Source of the DNA: Clostridiales bacterium
GTDB taxonomy: Bacteria; Bacillota; Clostridia; Lachnospirales; Lachnospiraceae
DNA: 34,200 nt
Assembly (NCBI GenBank): GCA_018369015.1
Contig: JAGZDD010000021.1
Coordinates: 1 to 34,200 of the forward strand
Direction of reading: 5' to 3'
In this document: piece by piece, positions 17,300-24,326 of the stretch
How positions within the stretch are numbered: the first letter of the stretch is position 1
Layout: the number at the start of each line of letters is the position of its first letter
Notes under the pieces: generated by a model
The model's database searches: none
Seen by the model: only the letters and a program-made list of their open reading frames with translations
Told to the model about the DNA's origin: nothing
Position numbers and translations under genes: made by a program

Positions 17300-17311
17300 C
17301 TTTTATCCCCC

Positions 17312-18160
17312 CTATCGTTTCAGAGGCGGTATTCCCAAAATCTCCCTGGCTTCATCCGGGGTTGCCGGCGACTTGCCAAACAGATTTACCGCCTTTACGG
17401 CCCGTTCTACAAGCATGACATTTGTCGCGGGAACGCCTTTGCTAAAATAAACATTATCCTCAAGCCCTACCCGGATATTTCCTCCCAAGGCCAGGGCTGC
17501 ATACATGATCGGCAAATGACAGCGGCCCACGCCAAAGGCCGACCATGTGGAGCCTGCCGGAATTTTATTGACGAGGTAGACTAAATTCTCCACCGTCGCC
17601 GGCATCCCGCCAAGTACGCCAAGGCAAAACTGATAATGCAACGGCAACGGCAAATGCCCGTGCTCCACAAAATAATTAGTAACTCCCAGCATACCGGAGT
17701 CGAAAATTTCCACCTCCGGCTTAATACCCCGCTCTATATAAACATCCCCAAGCTGCTGTAAAAACTTCGGGGAATTTTCAAAAACGCCGCCGGGCATCCA
17801 GTTAAAGCTGCCTGCGTCATAGCTTCCCATCTCAATGCCTTCCACAGTTTTCATGTGGAGCATACGGGTTTCATCTGTAGCGGTTCCCGTATTATCCCCG
17901 GAGGATGTACAGTTAATAATAACATCACAGTCCTTTTTAGCCCGGAGAAGGCGAATCGTTTTTTCAAAACGATCTCTGTCCATACAGCCAATCCCTTCGT
18001 CATTTCTCATATGGAGATGGACAATCGCCGCCCCTGCCTTCCAGCAGGCATAAGCGTCCTCGGCAATCTCCTCCGGCGTTAAAGGAATATTTTTATTTTT
18101 TTCTTTTGGAGTAACGGCCCCAGTCAGTGCCGCCGTAATAATTACCTTATTTTCTGTCAT
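17312..18160 (-). CDS. Beta-keto acid cleavage enzyme (BKACE, formerly DUF849)
   Basis: This 282-residue zinc-dependent TIM-barrel enzyme condenses a beta-keto acid with acetyl-CoA to give acetoacetate and a new acyl-CoA. The zinc motif HLHMRN (H48, H50) follows AGAAIVHLH, and GSYDAGSFNW and FGVGRCHLPI are family blocks. Known members include Kce of lysine fermentation and the triacetate acetoacetate-lyase of phloroglucinol breakdown. The start at 18160 is preferred because GAGGAG is seven bases away; the ATG two codons earlier touches the site. It is the second gene of the P1 run, 84 bp after the crotonase-fold gene. The specific keto acid is unknown. Confidence 0.94.
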   Translation of the reverse strand: MTENKVIITAALTGAVTPKEKNKNIPLTPEEIAEDAYACWKAGAAIVHLHMRNDEGIGCMDRDRFEKTIRLLRAKKDCDVIINCTSSGDNTGTATDETRMLHMKTVEGIEMGSYDAGSFNWMPGGVFENSPKFLQQLGDVYIERGIKPEVEIFDSGMLGVTNYFVEHGHLPLPLHYQFCLGVLGGMPATVENLVYLVNKIPAGSTWSAFGVGRCHLPIMYAALALGGNIRVGLEDNVYFSKGVPATNVMLVERAVKAVNLFGKSPATPDEAREILGIPPLKR

Positions 18161-18244
18161 TGACATTCTCCTCGTCTAAGCAATGTATCGCCTTTTTTAG
18201 CCATTCAGCCCATTAAACGGTTATTCTTTTTGCAAAGCTGCAAT

Positions 18245-19288
18245 TTATTTGTTATTTTGCCTTTCTTCCGATTTGTTATTTTGCCTTTCTTCCGATTTGT
18301 TATTTTGCCTTTCTTCCGAATCCTTAAACACCTCGTCCGGCGCCTTAAAGTTTGTCCGCTCTCCCCAGGCGATCATATCCTCGCGCATCGCATCCCAGCT
18401 CTTAATCGGCTCCTGGAGATATTTATGCTCGTCTGTCGCATAGCGGTAATGATGAACCATGGACATATCCTTTTCGTCTGTCTGGGCGCCGGTCTGGCCG
18501 TAATCCTTAGCGTTTATGCGAACCATTGTGCTGTACTGCTCGCTGACAGTATGAAGCTTTAAATCATTGCAGAGCAAGCGCTCTAACGGCCGCTTGCAAA
18601 GCTGCGCCTGGATTGTCCGTGTTTCTCTTGGCACAGATTTGATAATTCTGGCGAGCTCCCAGGCCCGCTCCACAACCTTTCCCTTCGGAACAAGCTCATT
18701 GACCCAGCCCCAGTCTAAAGCCTGCTGCGCCGTCCATTGCCGTGTCGTATACATGTAGTAGTTCGCCCGCTTAGTTCCAAGAAAATGCTGCATCAGCATA
18801 AACATTCCGTCTCCGGCGATCAATCCAAAAAACAGGTGGTCATCGTCAAATCTTACATCCTCTGAGGCAATGGTAATATCGCAAAGCATCGCGGAATCCC
18901 AATGGAAGCCCGGCCCCGGAATCGCTCCAATCGTAGGAATATCAATATCAAAAATCATATTTTTAATCAGGTTATAATCGTCAATATACTGATGGTCAAA
19001 GCGCTCCTTCGCATAGGTGCTCCACCCGTTTGGGTCCTTGTCCATCATCCAGTTATCGCCGGTATGGGTCCAGATCAGTATTTCATTTTTCCGGTCAAGG
19101 GAAATAACCCGGCTTAGCTGGCTCATGGCGCGATGATTGGCCCCACTCCAGCACATCGCATGATCCTTTGTTTTCATTGTCACCTGCAAAATGCCGTCCT
19201 CGCGGTACAAATCAAAATGATCCTTAAACCATTCCTTATATTCTTCAAGCTCCGGCAGTTTTACATAATCGGCCATAATATCTCTCAT
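18245..19288 (-). CDS. Crotonase-fold protein resembling ring-opening diketone hydrolase
   Basis: This 347-residue member of the enoyl-CoA hydratase/isomerase superfamily is the first gene after P1. IPGPGFHWDSAMLCDI, FDDDHLFFG and GDGMFMLMQHFLG line up, from memory of that protein, with 6-oxocamphor hydrolase, including its histidines and aspartate (here H129, H151, D160). That enzyme opens a cyclic 1,3-diketone by a retro-Claisen reaction without CoA. The C-terminal ~100 residues are longer than usual, and the last 24 are three perfect copies of SEERQNNK, from a 24-bp tandem repeat. The start at 19288 has AGGAGGG upstream; the longer frame would include promoter DNA. An ordinary enoyl-CoA hydratase/isomerase is the alternative. 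Confidence 0.82.
   Translation of the reverse strand: MRDIMADYVKLPELEEYKEWFKDHFDLYREDGILQVTMKTKDHAMCWSGANHRAMSQLSRVISLDRKNEILIWTHTGDNWMMDKDPNGWSTYAKERFDHQYIDDYNLIKNMIFDIDIPTIGAIPGPGFHWDSAMLCDITIASEDVRFDDDHLFFGLIAGDGMFMLMQHFLGTKRANYYMYTTRQWTAQQALDWGWVNELVPKGKVVERAWELARIIKSVPRETRTIQAQLCKRPLERLLCNDLKLHTVSEQYSTMVRINAKDYGQTGAQTDEKDMSMVHHYRYATDEHKYLQEPIKSWDAMREDMIAWGERTNFKAPDEVFKDSEERQNNKSEERQNNKSEERQNNK
18248..18319. repeat. Three perfect 24-bp tandem repeats at a gene end
   Basis: The units at 18248-18271, 18272-18295 and 18296-18319 are identical and in frame. They encode SEERQNNK three times, just before the stop codon at 18245. Copy-number change would lengthen or shorten the tail without a frameshift. 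Confidence 0.95.
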
Positions 19289-19331
19289 TAATAAAGCCCT
19301 CCTTTTTTGTTTTGTTATACTTTTTCTATCC

Positions 19332-19346
19332 GCAATTACTGTGCCA
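19332..19346 (-). promoter_or_regulatory. Sigma-54 promoter P1 (-24/-12) for the twelve-gene run
   Basis: On the minus strand this reads TGGCAC-AGTAA-TTGC with T before the GG, a perfect -24/-12 element. The start should be near 19321, leaving about 33 nt of leader with AGGAGGG before the crotonase-fold gene. The divergent gene encodes the enhancer-binding protein expected to open it. Downstream gaps are at most 84 bp down to 8132, so one transcript of about 11 kb is plausible. Confidence 0.9.
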
Positions 19347-19385
19347 ATTTTGGACACAGCTTTTTCCAGTCATTCCGCCGGTATT

Positions 19386-19397
19386 TGTACTTGTACA
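19386..19397. promoter_or_regulatory. Candidate binding palindrome of the divergent activator
   Basis: TGTAC-TT-GTACA is a perfect 5-bp-arm inverted repeat about 66 bp upstream of the predicted P1 start. It also overlaps the -35 region of the likely promoter of the activator gene (19391-19419). One site could therefore activate P1 and repress the activator's own transcription. A near match lies upstream of P2 at 8010-8021. Confidence 0.5.
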
Positions 19398-19419
19398 TTT
19401 TTTCGGATTTTTATATAAT
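19391..19419 (+). promoter_or_regulatory. Candidate sigma-A promoter of the activator gene
   Basis: TTGTAC (19391-19396) and TATAAT (19414-19419) are 17 bp apart, about 100 bp before the start codon at 19517. The -10 is perfect and the -35 weak. The -35 shares bases with the palindrome at 19386-19397, which suggests autoregulation. Confidence 0.5.
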
Positions 19420-19516
19420 AAGTCTAAAACTGCGGATAATCCTTATACGGAAAAAATGTCCGTCAAAAGGGCAGGCTATAAGTTTCAGAACAGACAAAAG
19501 AGGGGGGCGTTTGAAA

Positions 19517-21064
19517 ATGACTGACAGAGAAATCATGCGCGGTACAGAAAAAGAAATTACACAGCTCATTGAAGCCATATCCGCCGGTCATCCTGTAAGA
19601 CTCAATGAATTGCGTCAAAAACTCATAGGCATACGCAATGAAATTCATAAAGTAACAACGAGCGACATTGACTATCAGGTTGTCGTCGATAACCTGGACG
19701 ACAATATCCTCATTGCCAACAGTAAGGAGGAGATTCTCTACGTCAATCCTTCCTATGAAAAGCATACCGGAATTTCCAAAGTCGCTTTAATCGGGAAAAA
19801 AGTATCAGACGTTCTTAAATCCCAGCAATATTTTACTGTAGCCACAGTTCCTGACGTTTTAAAACGAAAGGAAAAGGTTATGAAGCTGGCATATATGAAT
19901 TCTAAAAAAAATCCAGGAATTGTTGTGGGCGTACCCATTTTTTATAAAGAGGAGCCCTCGGAAATACAGTATGTCGTCGCAACAAACCGGGGATTATCCA
20001 CCTATATCGATCTTCGGGATAATCTGACCGAATTTATTAATACACTGACACAGATGCACAAAGACAATGAAGCCGTCCATATTTATCAAAGCTCTGAAAA
20101 TATATCCTCAGAACACGAAATGATCGGCGCCGGGCCGAGTATGCTGCGTATCCGTCATTTTATAGAAAATGTAAGCCCAACCGACGCTACCGTACTCATC
20201 ACAGGTGAATCCGGCGCCGGTAAGGAGCTGGTCGCTGACGCCATTTATAAAAATTCCCATAGGGCGCACATGCCATTTATTAAAATCAACTGCTCCTCAA
20301 TCCCGGCAAATCTTTTGGAATCCGAGCTGTTTGGCTATGAAAAGGGCGCCTTTTCCGGAGCCAGCGCCAGCGGGAAAAAGGGGCTTTTTGAGGCTGCCAA
20401 TAACGGAACCCTGCTTTTGGATGAAATTGGCGATATGCCTATGGAGCTTCAGGCTAAGCTGCTGCGGGCGATCCAGAGCAGCGAAATCACCCGTGTCGGC
20501 GGAACAAAGCCGATTAAGCTCAACATCCGTCTTATTGCCGCCACAAACTGTAATCTCAAAGAAAAAATTGCGGCCGGAACATTTAGAAGTGACCTGTACT
20601 ACCGTCTCCATGTCATTCCTATCAATGTTCCGCCCCTTCGGGAGCGCAAAGAGGATATTCCGCTTCTGTGCGAACATTATCGAAAACTGTTTTCTGAACG
20701 TTACGAGCGGACGCTGAGATTGTCTGATGAAAATATGGAAGTCCTTACCAATTATTCATGGCCGGGCAATATCCGCGAACTGAGAAATATTATGGAATAC
20801 CTTACGGTCTGCTGTTCAGATATGGAAACGATTGAAACATCCTTTTTATATAGTATTTTCGATATGGATTCCAGCAATGCCTACATCGAGCTGAACCAAA
20901 ATATGTCCTTAAATGAAGCCGTTTCCGCTTATGAAAAAGAATTTCTGAAAAATACAATCAAAGGGGTAAAGAACTTAAAAGAAGCGAGTGAACTTTTAAA
21001 TATTGATATTTCCACAGTTTCAAGAAAACTGAAACAATATGGATTGTCCATAAAAAAACAATAA
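19517..21064 (+). CDS. Sigma-54-dependent transcriptional activator (PAS-AAA+-Fis)
   Basis: This 515-residue enhancer-binding protein has a PAS-like sensor at about 50-165 (DNLDDNILIANSKEEILYVN), then an AAA+ domain at about 202-435 with Walker A GESGAGKE (230-237), the sigma-54 contact loop GAFSGA (277-282; the common form is GAFTGA), Walker B LLLDEIG (299-305) and an arginine-rich RSDLYYRLHV. A Fis-type helix-turn-helix follows at about 482-512 (NLKEASELLNIDISTVSRKL). It should bind upstream sites, sense a small ligand or redox state, and drive P1 and P2. The start at 19517 has GAGGGGGG upstream; the frame open back to 19307 runs through the promoter region. It is the only + strand gene among the catabolic genes. 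Confidence 0.95.
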   Translation: MTDREIMRGTEKEITQLIEAISAGHPVRLNELRQKLIGIRNEIHKVTTSDIDYQVVVDNLDDNILIANSKEEILYVNPSYEKHTGISKVALIGKKVSDVLKSQQYFTVATVPDVLKRKEKVMKLAYMNSKKNPGIVVGVPIFYKEEPSEIQYVVATNRGLSTYIDLRDNLTEFINTLTQMHKDNEAVHIYQSSENISSEHEMIGAGPSMLRIRHFIENVSPTDATVLITGESGAGKELVADAIYKNSHRAHMPFIKINCSSIPANLLESELFGYEKGAFSGASASGKKGLFEAANNGTLLLDEIGDMPMELQAKLLRAIQSSEITRVGGTKPIKLNIRLIAATNCNLKEKIAAGTFRSDLYYRLHVIPINVPPLRERKEDIPLLCEHYRKLFSERYERTLRLSDENMEVLTNYSWPGNIRELRNIMEYLTVCCSDMETIETSFLYSIFDMDSSNAYIELNQNMSLNEAVSAYEKEFLKNTIKGVKNLKEASELLNIDISTVSRKLKQYGLSIKKQ

Positions 21065-21073
21065 TACTCTTAT

Positions 21074-21203
21074 AGAAAGAATCCTGCTCTGCAGGATTCT
21101 CCGCCTGCGGCGGGTCGCGCAAGCGACAGCTTCCATTCCGCTGCAGTGCGATCCAAAGCGGAGCTTTTTATTTCATAGGAAAGTAATTTCCTATGAAATA
21201 AAG
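21074..21203. repeat. ~130-bp interspersed palindromic repeat, copy 1
   Basis: This element matches 31232-31363 over almost its whole length. Its parts are an arm pair GAATCCTGC/GCAGGATTC, then CCGCCTGCGGCGGG, then the tract GATCCAAAGCGGAGC-TTTTTATTT, then TTTCATAGGAAA/TTTCCTATGAAA. It lies just after the activator gene. The 68-codon minus-strand frame here (21070-21276) has a counterpart in the other copy and is repeat sequence, not a gene. Confidence 0.85.
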
Positions 21204-21239
21204 AATGCGTTTGGACCATTGCTTCCAAACGCATTTTTA
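21204..21239. terminator. Bidirectional Rho-independent terminator
   Basis: The 11-bp arms AATGCGTTTGG (21204-21214) and CCAAACGCATT (21225-21235) are perfect, followed by a T-rich run on the + strand and by TTCTTTATTT on the minus strand. It would end the activator gene from the left and the Rpn-family gene from the right. Confidence 0.85.
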
Positions 21240-21272
21240 TTGATAAACAAAGTTTTTCATATGCCACTGTCA

Positions 21273-22079
21273 TCAAATAATATGATATTCCTTATAAAGC
21301 TGACGGAGATACTCCTTATCCTTTGAGATTTTCCCGATTGCGTCAAAACGGCCGGCAGCAATTAATTTCTCGATCAATGCAAGCAGCATAGCTTCTCCCA
21401 TTTCTTTGCCTATTTCTTGATTCTCTTGATCTCTCATTAACAGTGTCATATACTCATACCTCCATTCCGGATTATTTCTTGCAGCATTCATGGCCTGCTC
21501 TAATTCTTCAACATATGGATCCTTGCTTTTCTTCCCGGACAGATAATCCAGAAACGCCTTTAATTCAGAGCTGACATCATCAGTTTTCCCATTAGCATTT
21601 AAAAATATCTTCGTTGTTTTATCATTCAGCTTTAAGCTTGTGTCCTTAAGACACAGGTTTTCAAAAGTATATTTATGGCGGCCAAGTCCAAAAATATCAT
21701 TTAAACAGATAAATATAATATAGCTTCTGTTCAGGCTTTTATAGCTCTGCCCGGCATCAATGAGCTGCAAATCCATCATCGCCTAATAATATCGGCTGCG
21801 CTCCGGAAGCTCTTTTGTATTCACATTTTGAATGTCAATATCATAGACAACATCTTCACTATCTTTTACATAAACGTCCAAACGAATCCCTCGGGCATCT
21901 ATATCTGCTTTCATCGTCTTTTGTAACTCCGGGTACTCAATCCGTCCAATCTTCAGCTCTGGAATAATCCTCTCCAGCATTTTCTTACAGAGATCAGGAT
22001 TTCTCATTACCTTACCAAAGAAAAAGTCATTGGATAACCCTATCTCCTGCCAATTTACATTTTTTTCTTCGATTTTCAT
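21273..22079 (-). pseudogene. Rpn-family PD-(D/E)XK nuclease gene split by an in-frame amber codon
   Basis: The N-terminal 98 codons (DIDARGIRLDVYVKDSEDVVYDIDIQN) hold the PD-(D/E)XK nuclease core of the Rpn/recombination-promoting-nuclease family. After RSRYY comes TAG at 21783-21785, and the frame then continues AMMDLQLIDAG without any shift. Family members usually have a glutamine there (CAG), so a single C-to-T change explains the break. The rest (GLGRHKYTFENLC) and the C-terminal helical tail are intact. The start is an ATG with GAGGTG upstream. It is either a recent pseudogene or a gene expressed by readthrough. These genes are often called transposases, but no terminal repeats are visible. 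Confidence 0.88.
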
Positions 22080-22126
22080 AGGATACACACCTCGCAGTTT
22101 CTTACCATAAGCCTAGTTCTAATTTT

Positions 22127-22155
22127 ATTATACACAAGCAGCACTCAAATTACAA
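22127..22155 (-). promoter_or_regulatory. Candidate promoter of the Rpn-family gene
   Basis: On the minus strand TTGTAA (22150-22155) and TATAAT (22127-22132) are 17 bp apart, about 45 bp ahead of the start codon at 22079. The rest of the gap 22080-22252 shows only a short inverted repeat, AGCTC/GAGCT near 22191-22209. Confidence 0.55.
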
Positions 22156-22252
22156 CGGGCTTACTCTTAGACTCCATAAAATATCGTAACAGCTCAGCCA
22201 TGCAGAGCTATTGCGAAATATCGTCAAATAATTGCACCTACTATAGCTTAAT

Positions 22253-23110
22253 TCAATCATCCCCCCGCTTTAAGGCCCGTTTGCGGAACTGTGACGGGCT
22301 TGTGCCACATTCCTTTTTAAACAGCTTATTAAATGTTTTTATATCCTTAAAGCCCGAAGCATAGGCCACCTCGGTGACAGACAGCCTTTGATTTCCCAAA
22401 AGCCACCTGGCCCGGTCGATACGCAGCTTCTTTATGTATTCCTGGAAGGTTATCCCCATATGCTGGTGAAAATACCGGGAAAGATAGGCAGGATTAAATC
22501 CTACCTGTGCGGCACATGCGCCAAGCGAAATTTCCCCACAGTAATTCAGCGCCGCGTATTCTAAAATCGCGCGCATCCTGGCTACCTGCCTGGGCGTCTG
22601 CCCTGACCTGCTGCGGGGCAGTTCTCTTTGCACGGTGAGCAGCATGGCATTAAGGCTTGTTTTTATGGCAAGCTGCCAGCCCTTTTCCTGGTTCATATAT
22701 TCATTGTACATATTTAAAATAAATTCCCGTATCCGCACAGCCGCCGCCGTATCCCAATGCCCGCTGTACCTGGGCGTCTGCTCCAAAAGAGCCGTAATTC
22801 CCGGAAGTTCATCCTCCTTGCGCATCCATCCCATAATATCCAAATCCAGAAGAACCGCCAGGCGAAGGCTGCCTTCATCCCCTCCGTCAATGCTGTGGCT
22901 ATAAAAAGGAGGAACAATCCACACATCTCCTGTTCCAAGCTCATACTTTTCCCCTTCACAGCTCACACAAATTTTCCCCCGGTACACAAGAAGAATTTCC
23001 ATCTCCTTGTGGCAATGGTTCATAAATGGCAGATTTCCTTCCATCAGGGCGCAGGCAAAAGGAAAATACTTCCCCTCATACTTCCGGTTCTCATAAATCA
23101 ATGCTGCCAC
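22253..23110 (-). CDS. AraC-family transcriptional regulator
   Basis: This regulator of about 285 residues has an N-terminal cupin sensor (NHCHKEMEILLVYRGK, GDVWIVPPFYSHSI) and a C-terminal pair of helix-turn-helix motifs (ISLGACAAQVGFNPAYLSRYF and LSVTEVAYASGFKDIKTFNKLFK). It ends FRKRALKRGDD. The start is unsure: GTG at 23110 overlaps GAGG, while TTG at 23101 has better spacing from GAGGTGG. It begins 6 bp after the stop of the second paralogous membrane protein, so it probably belongs to the two-component operon. The cupin suggests a sugar or small-molecule ligand. Its targets are unknown. Confidence 0.92.
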   Translation of the reverse strand: MAALIYENRKYEGKYFPFACALMEGNLPFMNHCHKEMEILLVYRGKICVSCEGEKYELGTGDVWIVPPFYSHSIDGGDEGSLRLAVLLDLDIMGWMRKEDELPGITALLEQTPRYSGHWDTAAAVRIREFILNMYNEYMNQEKGWQLAIKTSLNAMLLTVQRELPRSRSGQTPRQVARMRAILEYAALNYCGEISLGACAAQVGFNPAYLSRYFHQHMGITFQEYIKKLRIDRARWLLGNQRLSVTEVAYASGFKDIKTFNKLFKKECGTSPSQFRKRALKRGDD

Positions 23111-23116
23111 CTCGCT

Positions 23117-24313
23117 TCAAGTACGCTCCGCCGCCAAATACCAGTCAAAACCACCGCTCCCGCTTTCCAAGTTAGCATATACAAAATCCCCTTCCTCATT
23201 TTCAAGCCTCACCCAGTCTGAGGCGTCCTCCAATGTGCAGTTTGTCGGGCTGTCCATCATAAAATTTCCGTCCTCGAAGGCATAGCCCTTCTCCCGGGTC
23301 GTCAGCATCCCATTCTCCTGGTAAAAAGAAGCCATGGATGAGAAGCCAGCCGTATACGTCATCGTTCCCATCCAATAGGCACTCACAAAAGCCGGTATAG
23401 TTACTGTTGGAGAAATGGCGGAAAAACTCGACTCGCTAATTTCGGCCCACGGATGATAGTAGCTGTTCATCTCCGTCGCACGGTAATCCCAAATAACATT
23501 CATCGCATCAATCCACGGCAGACTGTCAAATAAGCGGCCATGGAAGGAAATATTATAAACCTCCAAAGTCACCGCGTCGATCTCAAAACAGACGTCGATT
23601 CCCAGCTCCTCATCTAAAATCCTGTATTCCCACATATAAAAGTAATAGGAATTAAGTACCTTATCCTCATATTTATACAGCTTTAGCAAAGAGTCTTTGT
23701 AAGCCGCCGCCTCAAGCTTAAACAAAAAACTTTCCGGCGCTTCGAGCGCCTTTGTTTCAGCATATTGTTCCATATTTTCTCCGGCGGCGTGTTCCTCCTC
23801 CGCCGCTGTATCTTCCTTAACGCTTTCTTCCCCTTCGGCATTTTCCATGCTGCTTTCATCGAAAGTATAACCGGTCAGCTGGTGGATATAGTCTTTGCCC
23901 GCTTCATCAAAAGACTCGGCGACATCAAAAATATAATAATCATCTGACCAGAGTACAATCGCTAAAAAGCTGAAAATATCGCCGCCAAAAAGGCGCATGT
24001 CGTCTTCGGGCAATATGGCGTCGCCCTCGGGAATATCCTCCGGCGCAATCTGCGTTTTTTCACTTTTCCACTGCCCGGATTTCATAAGCAGACGGGTACT
24101 AAGATCAAAGTCCACAGCATCGGAGGCATTCACGTTATCGGCATAGTAAAGCTGGTCTGCCTGCTGGATTTTCCCAAGCTCCCTCCTGCTGTCCATATGC
24201 AAGAGCAGTCCAGGTACAAGGAGACAGCCAAGTACAATGGCCGCTGTCACTATCAGCCCCACGGCCAGATAACGGTATTTCCTTAACATTAATGTCCGCC
24301 TCTTTTTTCTCAT
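23117..24313 (-). CDS. Membrane-anchored protein of unknown function, paralogue 2
   Basis: This 398-residue protein has one N-terminal membrane segment (LAVGLIVTAAIVLGCLLVPG, about residues 14-33), with the rest predicted outside the cell. It shares with its upstream neighbour the pattern KYR-(Y/P)LA-GLI, RELGKIQQADQLYYADNV and a mid-region LNSYYFYMWEY, so the two arose by duplication. An acidic, Glu/Ala-rich stretch (EGEESVKEDTAAEEEHAAGE) lies near the middle. The start at 24313 has GGGAG eight bases upstream. I do not recognise the family. Position after a histidine kinase suggests an extracytoplasmic accessory or target of that system. Confidence 0.8.
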   Translation of the reverse strand: MRKKRRTLMLRKYRYLAVGLIVTAAIVLGCLLVPGLLLHMDSRRELGKIQQADQLYYADNVNASDAVDFDLSTRLLMKSGQWKSEKTQIAPEDIPEGDAILPEDDMRLFGGDIFSFLAIVLWSDDYYIFDVAESFDEAGKDYIHQLTGYTFDESSMENAEGEESVKEDTAAEEEHAAGENMEQYAETKALEAPESFLFKLEAAAYKDSLLKLYKYEDKVLNSYYFYMWEYRILDEELGIDVCFEIDAVTLEVYNISFHGRLFDSLPWIDAMNVIWDYRATEMNSYYHPWAEISESSFSAISPTVTIPAFVSAYWMGTMTYTAGFSSMASFYQENGMLTTREKGYAFEDGNFMMDSPTNCTLEDASDWVRLENEEGDFVYANLESGSGGFDWYLAAERT

Positions 24314-24326
24314 TGTCTGCTCCCTT

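Noticed and set aside
17312..18160. Lysine fermentation (Kce) as the pathway of the BKACE gene
   Set aside because: No lysine aminomutase, 3,5-diaminohexanoate dehydrogenase or ammonia-lyase gene is nearby.
18628..18634. TTGGCAC on the + strand as a third sigma-54 promoter
   Set aside because: The bases 5 bp further on are TGATA, not TTGC, and it lies inside a gene with no + strand gene downstream.
10412..19288. A central butyrate synthesis cluster
   Set aside because: Thiolase, Hbd, Ptb and Buk are present, but acyl-CoA dehydrogenase and electron-transfer flavoprotein genes are missing and the other genes are unrelated to butyrate synthesis.
21273..22079. An insertion sequence around the Rpn-family gene
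   Set aside because: Although such proteins are often labelled transposases, no terminal inverted repeats or target duplication are visible around the gene.
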